A DNA stretch of 11,969 nt from Acidobacteriota bacterium (GTDB lineage: Bacteria > Acidobacteriota > Blastocatellia > Pyrinomonadales > Pyrinomonadaceae), in the NCBI GenBank assembly GCA_003222935.1, contig QHXL01000020.1:1-11969 (forward strand), in the 5' to 3' direction. Position numbers and translations under genes: made by a program. The notes below the pieces were generated by a model. That model had not been told where the DNA came from, did not search any database, and was given only the letters and a program-made list of their open reading frames with translations. Of the stretch, positions 7,690 through 11,969 are shown piece after piece (position 1 is the first letter of the stretch; each line of letters opens with the position of its first letter).

Positions 7690-7903
7690 TCGCAACTAAC
7701 CTTGAGCGTCGAGGGCAACGCTCGCAGGGTTGCTGCGCACGCTTAGACCAGAGCACTACCGTGAAAAGAGAAAGCGAATCTTGTTAGGAGATTCGTGAGG
7801 CTATTCGTAAGTCGCCCGGCTTTGAGGACAGCCAAAGCTTTCTCGTTAAAGTGGACGGCACTTTAGGCCTATTTGTTTCGCACGTCAATAGGCTTGTTTT
7901 TTT
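7690..7903 (+). ncRNA. Candidate structured small RNA ending in an intrinsic terminator
   Basis: No protein-like ORF fits this stretch. On the plus strand it carries, in order: a 47-nt imperfect hairpin at 7691-7737 (CGCA/TGCG, AACC/GGTT and GAGCGT/ACGCTC); a 7-bp hairpin at 7775-7795 (CGAATCT/AGATTCG); a 6-bp hairpin at 7819-7838 (GCTTTG/CAAAGC); and a strong terminator at 7867-7903. A possible promoter begins with TTGAAC at 7642, but its -10 match (TAGTAG, 7665-7670) is poor. It matches none of the RNAs I looked for (6S, SRP, tmRNA). It could instead be the structured 5' leader of the minus-strand PEP-CTERM gene, or the remains of a lost gene. The 5' end is unknown. Confidence 0.35.
7867..7903 (+). 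terminator. Intrinsic terminator with no upstream gene
   Basis: GCCTATT (7867-7873) pairs perfectly with AATAGGC (7887-7893) across a 13-nt loop and is followed at once by TTG and seven T residues. This is the clearest terminator in the window. The nearest upstream protein gene on the plus strand is the CHAT gene, about 980 bp away with its own terminator, so the transcript it ends is unexplained. The terminator lies directly before the aspartic protease remnant. Confidence 0.6.
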
Positions 7904-8217
7904 GTACAGGAAGTGGAAGCGGTAGTCGATACAGGATTCACCGGCTCGCTCAGCCTTCCAGCAGCAATAATGGCCTTGCTCAAACTCCCATTTCGCCGGC
8001 GAGGCCGTGCAATCCTGGCTGACGGCGCGAAATCATTTTCGACACTTACGATGCAAACATTCTGTGGGAAGGGCAACAGCGCCGCGTCTCGGTGGATGAA
8101 GCCGATATCGATCCTCTGGTTGGTATGTCGCTTCTCAGCAATCACAAACTAACAATTGAGGTCGTCCCTGACGGTAAAGTTGTAGTCGAACGCCTACCTG
8201 AGGGCAGCAAGTTTTGA
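7904..8217 (+). pseudogene. Clan AA aspartic protease (retropepsin-like), truncated and frameshifted
   Basis: Two frames together spell one small clan AA aspartic protease. The first (from 7904; first possible start GTG 7913) gives VEAVVDTGFTGSLSLP, holding the catalytic DTG of the family, and runs to LADG at 8018-8026. The second, one base back, continues from 8026 as REIIFDTYDANILWEG and then the conserved VDEADIDPLVGMSLL, ending in TGA at 8215-8217. Joining them needs one base restored near 8026. No slippery heptamer is present, so programmed shifting is unlikely. Known relatives also have about 25 more N-terminal residues; here a stop at 7889 and the terminator T-tract occupy that place. 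The gene therefore looks 5'-truncated and dead, unless the shift is a sequencing error. In the unshifted frame translation continues as a false tail to 8152. Confidence 0.75.
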
Positions 8218-8263
8218 TCTGCGATGTTGGCAGGTTCAGCACGCACAGCTTTCTCAGCTCAAT

Positions 8264-8292
8264 TTGTCCCCACTTCCGCCGTAAGCTAAACT
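8264..8292 (+). promoter_or_regulatory. Possible sigma-70-type promoter for the ytxJ cluster
   Basis: TTGTCC (8264-8269) and TAAACT (8287-8292) are spaced by 17 nt, each matching four of six consensus positions. The pair lies 31 bp before the ytxJ ATG and after the pseudogene stop, which is the right place for a promoter of the ytxJ-DUF971-zinc ribbon genes. The match is moderate and untested. Confidence 0.3.
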
Positions 8293-8323
8293 CAGATCAA
8301 ATCCAGCAGGGGTATAGGGAGAT

Positions 8324-8653
8324 ATGGCGAACAACTTTTCAAGGCTTGTAGATAAAGACACGTTTGAAAACCTAATAAGTATTTCAAGAGAACGGCCTGT
8401 AGTCGTGTTCAAACATAGCAACGCGTGTCCAATCAGTTCCCGGGCATACCGCGAGATGGAGCAATTAGAAAACGTCAATTTGATCGAAGTGCAGACAGCC
8501 CGCGAACTTTCACGCGAGGTAGCGAACCTAACGGGAGTGCAACACGAGACGCCGCAGGTTATCGTTCTGCGAGACGGAAAAGCTGTTTGGAACGCTTCTC
8601 ATTTCGACGTAAGTGCAGGAGCGGTGACGAAGGCATTGGAGGCGAACACGTAA
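8324..8653 (+). CDS. ytxJ: Bacillithiol-system bacilliredoxin YtxJ (thioredoxin fold)
   Basis: The 109-residue product matches YtxJ (BrxC, DUF2847) along its full length. The active-site segment FKHSNACPISS carries the single reactive Cys (C35) and there is no second CxxC cysteine. The cis-proline segment is TPQVIVL (P77), and RDGKAVWNASH (83-93) is typical of the family. YtxJ removes bacillithiol from mixed disulfides on cytoplasmic proteins; that activity is known in Firmicutes and inferred here. The start is ATG 8324; a purine-rich AGGGAG lies very close to it and AGGGG lies 11 nt upstream, so the ribosome site is ambiguous. Its stop codon abuts the DUF971 start, so the two genes are almost certainly co-transcribed. 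Confidence 0.9.
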   Translation: MANNFSRLVDKDTFENLISISRERPVVVFKHSNACPISSRAYREMEQLENVNLIEVQTARELSREVANLTGVQHETPQVIVLRDGKAVWNASHFDVSAGAVTKALEANT

Positions 8654-8980
8654 GTGAATGGTATGTCCGAGCGCCGCGGGCCGGAAATCGAACCGCGCGA
8701 AATCCAACAGGTGGACGACTCCACGTTACGAATCACTTGGGCTGACAATCGCGAGTGTCGTTACAAAGCAGTCGCCCTCAGACGCATGTGCCCATGTGCG
8801 CAATGCGTAAACGAGTGGACAGGTGAGCGAATGCTGAAACCAGAGAGCGTCGCGGAAGAGATTGAAATTCGTGACTTAAGTCTGGTTGGTCGTTACGCAA
8901 TCAATTTCCGTTGGAACGACGGTCACGAAACTGGAATCTATAGCTTTCGATATCTTCGAGAGCTTTGTGAAAGAACTTAA
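8654..8980 (+). CDS. DUF971 protein (gamma-butyrobetaine hydroxylase N-terminal-like fold)
   Basis: The 108-residue protein is a single DUF971 domain, recognised by LRITWADNRE (25-34), the RMCPCAQCVNEWTGERML block (44-61, with C46, C48 and C51), VGRYAINFRW and DGHETGIYSF. This domain is also found joined to Mrp/ApbC-type Fe-S carriers, including plant HCF101, and at the N-terminus of gamma-butyrobetaine hydroxylases, so a role in Fe-S handling or metal binding is plausible but unproven. The start is taken as GTG 8654, right after the ytxJ stop, with GGAGG (8638-8642) 11 nt upstream inside ytxJ. ATG 8663 is the alternative but is 20 nt from that site. The head-to-tail fit with ytxJ suggests translational coupling. 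Confidence 0.88.
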   Translation: MNGMSERRGPEIEPREIQQVDDSTLRITWADNRECRYKAVALRRMCPCAQCVNEWTGERMLKPESVAEEIEIRDLSLVGRYAINFRWNDGHETGIYSFRYLRELCERT

Positions 8981-8995
8981 CCCGGGGAAAGTCAT

Positions 8996-9268
8996 ATGAA
9001 CGAAAGAGATTTTTTTAATGAAAAAGAGGAAGACAAAAAAGCTTCCTTCAGTTGTCCTCACTGTCGCGAGCGATCCGACTACGACGTCAGGTGGCTAAAG
9101 CGGACGAAGAAGCCTCAGCCGCCACGTGGGGCTAATGAAATGGATAGAGCGCGTTTTCAAAAGTCGCGTGACTATATGGTTAGAATCGACGATATGTTGG
9201 CGTGCAGGAATGTGCGCTGTCGCCGTCGTTTTGAGATTCCCAGCTCCCAGTCAGTTGTTTTTATTTGA
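8996..9268 (+). CDS. Small zinc-ribbon protein of unknown function
   Basis: A 90-residue, highly charged protein begins at ATG 8996 with GGGGA (8984-8988) 7 nt upstream. It has two cysteine pairs, CPHC (C20, C23) and CRNVRC (C70, C75), 46 residues apart, which fits a zinc ribbon whose second knuckle has four rather than two intervening residues. The middle is basic (KRTKKPQPPR), which could contact nucleic acid or protein. I do not recognise the family. It lies 15 bp after the DUF971 stop and in the same direction, so it is probably the third gene of a ytxJ-DUF971-zinc ribbon operon. A metal- or thiol-related role is suggested by context only. Confidence 0.75.
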   Translation: MNERDFFNEKEEDKKASFSCPHCRERSDYDVRWLKRTKKPQPPRGANEMDRARFQKSRDYMVRIDDMLACRNVRCRRRFEIPSSQSVVFI

Positions 9269-9441
9269 GGTTCCGTCCAACCCTTTATTCAAAGACCGCC
9301 ACGCGAAGTCCTAAATACCCAATAACTCAAAAAGCTGACATCTGTCCGATTGATGCGACTGACGTCCTCTTCTTGTCGTCATAAACGTTAAGAATATTGT
9401 GGCGTCTGCCTTGCAGAGCGAGTGTGGAGACATCGGAACCA

Positions 9442-10140
9442 ATGATCGAGACACAACAATTCGCTGGCGCTGCCAAAACAAACACCTCTTTCCTAACCCC
9501 CCTGGAACGTAGACTTGCAATTCGCGTCCTTCCCAGGATACCCGGCTGGTTACAGACATATCATCTGACGATGATGACCCTTGTCTGGTCGTCGATGATT
9601 CTTCTTTTCTCCTTTATGGCCGCAAAGGATTTACGGTGGCTATGGATGGTGAACCTGATGGTATTTATGCAGTACGTCACGGATTACTACGACGGGAAGG
9701 TTGGAAAGTACCGGAACACGGGATTGGTTCGTTGGGGTTACTACATGGATCATCTCCTCGACTATCTGTTCCTCTGTTCAATCATTGTTGGTTACTCATT
9801 TATCCTGCCCGAGAAATCTCGGTACCAGATTTTGATCATGCTGGCGATCTTCGCTGGTTATGAAGTCAGCACTTTCCTCGCGTTTGCTGCCACTGACAAC
9901 CTGAAGATCAGTTTCTTAAAATTAGGTCCGACTGAATTCAGACTCGCGGTAATCGTCATTAACGCCTTGCTTGTTGAATACGGAACCCGCAAGATGGTTA
10001 CCGGCCTCAAGTACGTGAACGTCGGCGCTGCTATTGTCCTTGCGATCATTGTCTACCAGACGCACAAGGTTCTTTGGGAGATGGATATGAAAGAAAAGAA
10101 CTCTGTTATTCGTGAAGAACAGAACTTACTGTCTCGGTAG
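9442..10140 (+). CDS. CDP-alcohol phosphatidyltransferase family membrane protein, variant motif
   Basis: The product has 232 residues from ATG 9442. An in-frame TTG at 9397 would add 15 residues but has no ribosome site; GGAG at 9426-9429 lies 12 nt before the ATG. The CDP-alcohol phosphotransferase signature is present as D81-YY-D84-G85, G99, D103 and D107, the four Asp residues that bind two metal ions. The usual AR pair after DG is replaced by GK (G88, K89). The local pattern DGKVGK with DHLLD resembles eukaryote-type choline/ethanolamine phosphotransferases (DGKQAR and DHGCD). About six hydrophobic segments fit the fold. It probably moves a substituted phosphate from a CDP-alcohol to a lipid or polyol acceptor in the membrane; the substrate is unknown. 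It stands alone, with 173 bp before and 241 bp after. Confidence 0.8.
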   Translation: MIETQQFAGAAKTNTSFLTPLERRLAIRVLPRIPGWLQTYHLTMMTLVWSSMILLFSFMAAKDLRWLWMVNLMVFMQYVTDYYDGKVGKYRNTGLVRWGYYMDHLLDYLFLCSIIVGYSFILPEKSRYQILIMLAIFAGYEVSTFLAFAATDNLKISFLKLGPTEFRLAVIVINALLVEYGTRKMVTGLKYVNVGAAIVLAIIVYQTHKVLWEMDMKEKNSVIREEQNLLSR

Positions 10141-10381
10141 ACGCCAGTGTTTTGATTGGAAGTGTACGATTTAAGGGCGAATAGAACCTCTCTTAAAAAA
10201 ATCTTTTCCAAAATCGAAATTAGATGGCCCTTTTTGCAAATGCTTTACGCGTTAGCTGATGTGGCCCCTTCTTTGCAAGATTCGTCGGTGTCTACGTTCT
10301 AGGTTTAAGAATTTGGGAACTGTGTGGCGGCGATTTCGTTGATAAGAGTTAAGAATCAACGCAAAACCCGAAAAACAAGCA
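10141..10381. other. Intergenic region with a short direct repeat and an inverted repeat
   Basis: An imperfect direct repeat, TGGCCC then a T-rich run then TTGCAA, occurs at about 10225-10238 and again at 10262-10278. A 6-bp inverted repeat GTTGAT/ATCAAC with an 11-nt loop lies at 10338-10360, 21 bp before the next ATG. No gene, clear promoter or terminator is visible. Confidence 0.35.
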
Positions 10382-10591
10382 ATGTCAGATAAGAAAACAA
10401 TTCGAATAGTCAAAAAGGGCGAGAATAAACGTCCCGTTGTAAAGCCGAAGGCAAACACAGCTCGTGAGACGGCGCGCGATATGGTGGGAACCGTGACCAA
10501 TTGGGTTACCGAATTCCAACAGAAGCGTCGTGTTGAGACCGCGAATGCGCTGCGACTCCTCTCCAAAACACCCCGCGGCAGCGAAGCCTAA
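10382..10591 (+). CDS. Small basic hypothetical protein, 69 aa
   Basis: I do not recognise this protein. It starts at ATG 10382 without a clear ribosome site. The first 26 residues are Lys/Arg-rich (KKTIRIVKKGENKRP), followed by a probable amphipathic helix (about 27-62, ARETARDMVGTVTNWVTEF). The composition is protein-like rather than random, and the stop is followed 10 bp later by the first hairpin of the 65-bp repeat, which may protect the mRNA end. A nucleic-acid-binding role is possible from the charge alone. Confidence 0.55.
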   Translation: MSDKKTIRIVKKGENKRPVVKPKANTARETARDMVGTVTNWVTEFQQKRRVETANALRLLSKTPRGSEA

Positions 10592-10600
10592 ACTTTCGAC

Positions 10601-10753
10601 ACCACCGGCTTAAGGCCGGTGGTCAGTCAATTTCAGCCTACAAACTGCGAGAGTCTACTGAGGACACCACCGGCTTTATGCCGGTGGTCAACTCAATTTC
10701 GGCCTACGACTGCGAAAGTCTGCTGTAGGCACCACTGGTTTTACACCGGTGGT
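10601..10753. repeat. Three palindromic hairpins in tandem with a 65-bp period
   Basis: Palindromes start at 10601, 10666 and 10731, exactly 65 bp apart. Each has 9-bp arms and a 5-nt loop: ACCACCGGC with loop TTAAG, ACCACCGGC with loop TTTAT, and ACCACTGGT with loop TTTAC. The two 42-nt stretches between them (10624-10665 and 10689-10730) are clearly similar, sharing CAATTTC, GCCTAC and ACTGCGA, with small compensating indels, so whole units were duplicated. In the third copy a C-G pair has become T-A, and another C-G has become T-G, so pairing is kept. The remaining bases to 10886 hold a promoter but no repeat. ORFs running through the repeat are not credible genes. Confidence 0.88.
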
Positions 10754-10825
10754 GTCGAGGTGGAAGTACTTACGTTGAAAGTGAAGTACGACCGGCGTAA
10801 ACCTGGCGGGGCATTTTTCTTTTTA

Positions 10826-10854
10826 TTGACACCTTCGCTTGTGAGAGCTAGCAT
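10826..10854 (+). promoter_or_regulatory. Sigma-70-type promoter before the 63-aa ORF
   Basis: TTGACA (10826-10831, a perfect -35) and TAGCAT (10849-10854, four of six) are spaced by exactly 17 nt. Transcription would begin near 10861, about 26 nt before the ATG at 10887. This is the best promoter match in the window and supports expression of the small ORF and perhaps the DinB gene after it. Confidence 0.5.
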
Positions 10855-10886
10855 CTCGCCACTCCTGAGAACTGCTGAGTTTAGCT

Positions 10887-11078
10887 ATGACCATAAAGAG
10901 TTCTTCACGGGGGCAGACCAAGAGTAAGTCTCCTCGACCTGTCTTCGAAGGTATCCGTAAGCCTTTAGCACCTCCAGGCCATCCACTCTCCCGATCAAAA
11001 CCCGACGAGATTGCCAGACCTGCAGGTCGAAAAGCGAAGCACAAGCGGCCGCCGGAACCGACTGTCGACGACAGCTAA
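10887..11078 (+). CDS. Small basic proline-rich hypothetical protein, 63 aa
   Basis: I do not recognise this protein with certainty. It is rich in Lys, Arg and Pro, with the ordered-looking segment RPVFEGIRKPLAPPGHPL (17-34) and a basic tail RKAKHKRPPEP. It lacks a strong ribosome site, but a good promoter lies just upstream (10826-10854). Its end overlaps the longest possible reading of the DinB frame (TTG 11011); a DinB start at 11134 removes the overlap and is preferred. It is either a short nucleic-acid-binding protein or a chance ORF. Confidence 0.45.
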   Translation: MTIKSSSRGQTKSKSPRPVFEGIRKPLAPPGHPLSRSKPDEIARPAGRKAKHKRPPEPTVDDS

Positions 11079-11133
11079 ATTTCCTCGTGAGGTCATTCTG
11101 ATCGATCAGGATCCACAAGCCATCCCCTTCGAC

Positions 11134-11652
11134 TTGCGAGCATCAGAAGTTGGGCGGGCGTTTTTAACGCGCGCTGCCGATTTTCTGGCGAATGAGTACG
11201 TGCCGAAGATCGAGAGATGCCTGGAAAAACTCGATGACCAACAAATCTGGTGGCGACCGAACCAGGAATCAAACAGCATCGGGAACTTGATACTGCACTT
11301 GTGCGGCAATTCGCGTCAGTGGATCATTTCCGGACTCGGAAACAATCCCGACGTTCGCCTACGCGATCAGGAGTTTGCGCAGCGAGAAGTCATCGCGAGA
11401 GACCAGTTACTAAGTCATCTGCGTAAAACTCTCGCTGAGGTAGACGCGGTACTAAAAGATGTGAATCCCCAAGTCCTCCTTGAGCACCGGACCATCGACA
11501 TCCTTGAGGCCGTGTTTCCTGTCACTGAACACTTCTCAATGCACACCGGACAAATTCTCCTGTTGACGAAGTTGCTGACGTCGTCTGGCTTGCGGTTCTA
11601 TGAATTTGAAGATGGTACCCCCCTGCTTCGTGTTTCATCCCCTTCGTTTTAA
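11134..11652 (+). CDS. DinB superfamily protein (DUF1572-type)
   Basis: The 172-residue protein has the DinB four-helix fold signature: the segment YVPKIERCLEKLDDQQIWWR (22-41), then SNSIGNLILHLCGN with H55, and HFSMHTGQI with H133 and H137. These three His residues make the metal site of the family. DinB-like proteins are metal-dependent enzymes, many of them thiol (mycothiol or bacillithiol) S-transferases, so a bacillithiol link with the nearby ytxJ is conceivable. The frame has no early ATG. TTG 11134 gives a length normal for the family and begins RASEVGRAF; TTG 11011 would add 41 residues overlapping the previous ORF. Neither has a good ribosome site, so the start is uncertain. Confidence 0.8.
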   Translation: MRASEVGRAFLTRAADFLANEYVPKIERCLEKLDDQQIWWRPNQESNSIGNLILHLCGNSRQWIISGLGNNPDVRLRDQEFAQREVIARDQLLSHLRKTLAEVDAVLKDVNPQVLLEHRTIDILEAVFPVTEHFSMHTGQILLLTKLLTSSGLRFYEFEDGTPLLRVSSPSF

Positions 11653-11691
11653 GCTTCATCCGTAGCTGCGGTAACGTTAAAGAGTCGAACA

Positions 11692-11969
11692 ATGTTGAAG
11701 TGCAGCGCCCCAATCCTGACGCCAAGTAGTGCGAGGCGAGCTTTAGCGCACCGCGCCGTTCTTTCGTTTACCTTCGCATTGATTTTGCTGGGATTATTTT
11801 CTGGAATCCGGTCTTCCATCCTCGCCCAAAATATTACACAGAATCAGGAACCCGAAGTTGTCCGATTGCTTGAAGAGGGCAAACCAATCGAGCGAGAGAT
11901 GCTTGGTGGTCAGTCTCATTCCTATCAACTCAACGTCGTCTCCGGCCAATTCGTATCTTTGATAGTAGA
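11692..11969 (+). CDS. Secreted protein, N-terminal part; probably a TPR-CHAT protein
   Basis: An open frame runs from ATG 11692 off the window, giving 92 residues. A basic N-terminus and hydrophobic core (about 15-43) end in SSILA-Q, a Sec signal peptide. The mature start reads EVVRLLEEGKPIEREMLGGQSHSYQLNVVSGQFVSLIV. The pattern of KPIERE, GGxxHSYQ and a Gly-Gln-Phe/Tyr step is, from memory, the beta-rich N-terminal domain that precedes TPR and CHAT domains in secreted acidobacterial proteins. The CHAT domain itself would lie beyond the window and is not seen. Only a weak AAGAG precedes the ATG. Confidence 0.75.
   Translation, partial: MLKCSAPILTPSSARRALAHRAVLSFTFALILLGLFSGIRSSILAQNITQNQEPEVVRLLEEGKPIEREMLGGQSHSYQLNVVSGQFVSLIV

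Noticed and set aside
8018..8040. Programmed -1 frameshift in the aspartic protease gene
   Set aside because: No slippery heptamer of the XXXYYYZ type and no strong downstream hairpin is visible at the switch, and the N-terminus is also missing, so decay or a sequencing error is simpler.
10601..10753. CRISPR array interpretation of the 65-bp repeats
   Set aside because: The segments between palindromes are similar to each other rather than unique, there are only three units, and no cas gene is nearby; the CHAT protein is exported and so is unlikely to be a Craspase part.
10619..10927. 102-aa ORF running through the 65-bp repeat
   Set aside because: Its residues simply translate the palindromic repeat and the promoter region, it starts inside a hairpin, and it shows no domain.
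11098..11109. Perfect 12-bp palindrome CTGATCGATCAG before the DinB gene
   Set aside because: A few 12-bp palindromes are expected by chance in 12 kb, and it has no partner site or promoter context.

Overview
The window looks like a chromosomal segment of an Acidobacteriota bacterium, most likely class Blastocatellia (Pyrinomonas-like). This is inferred from family content: a Ser/Thr kinase with an N-terminal zinc knuckle, DUF4384 proteins, secreted TPR-CHAT proteins, a PEP-CTERM protein, a YtxJ bacilliredoxin, a DUF971 protein and a DUF1572-type DinB protein. There is no rRNA or other taxonomic marker, so the placement is tentative. Base composition looks even throughout and no transposase is visible.

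Left part (1-6888, all plus strand): the 3' end of a CPBP membrane protease, then a membrane Ser/Thr kinase (733-2748) whose extracytoplasmic end resembles DUF4384. A secreted DUF4384 protein (2810-3736) follows and is probably in the same operon. After a 308-bp gap holding a four-hairpin REP-like element comes a secreted TPR-CHAT (caspase-clan) protein (4045-6888). The group reads as a possible envelope signalling and proteolysis module.

Middle part (6889-9268): a PEP-CTERM protein on the minus strand converges on the CHAT gene with 10 bp between stop codons, and the CHAT terminator lies inside its coding region. Next to it is a gene-free stretch of stacked hairpins ending in a good intrinsic terminator (7867-7903) with no gene to terminate, which makes it a candidate small RNA. 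Directly after the T-tract lies a 5'-truncated, frameshifted clan AA aspartic protease pseudogene. A tight three-gene cluster follows: ytxJ bacilliredoxin, a DUF971 protein linked to Fe-S carriers, and a small zinc-ribbon protein.

Right part (9269-11969): a CDP-alcohol phosphatidyltransferase-like membrane enzyme with a variant AR position, a 69-aa basic protein, three hairpins repeated at exactly 65 bp with compensatory stem changes, a 63-aa basic protein behind a near-consensus promoter, a DinB/DUF1572 protein lacking an ATG start, and the N-terminus of a secreted protein resembling acidobacterial TPR-CHAT proteins, cut by the window edge.

No tRNA, rRNA, CRISPR array, insertion sequence or replication origin was recognised. 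All calls come from reading motifs by eye; no database search or folding computation was run.
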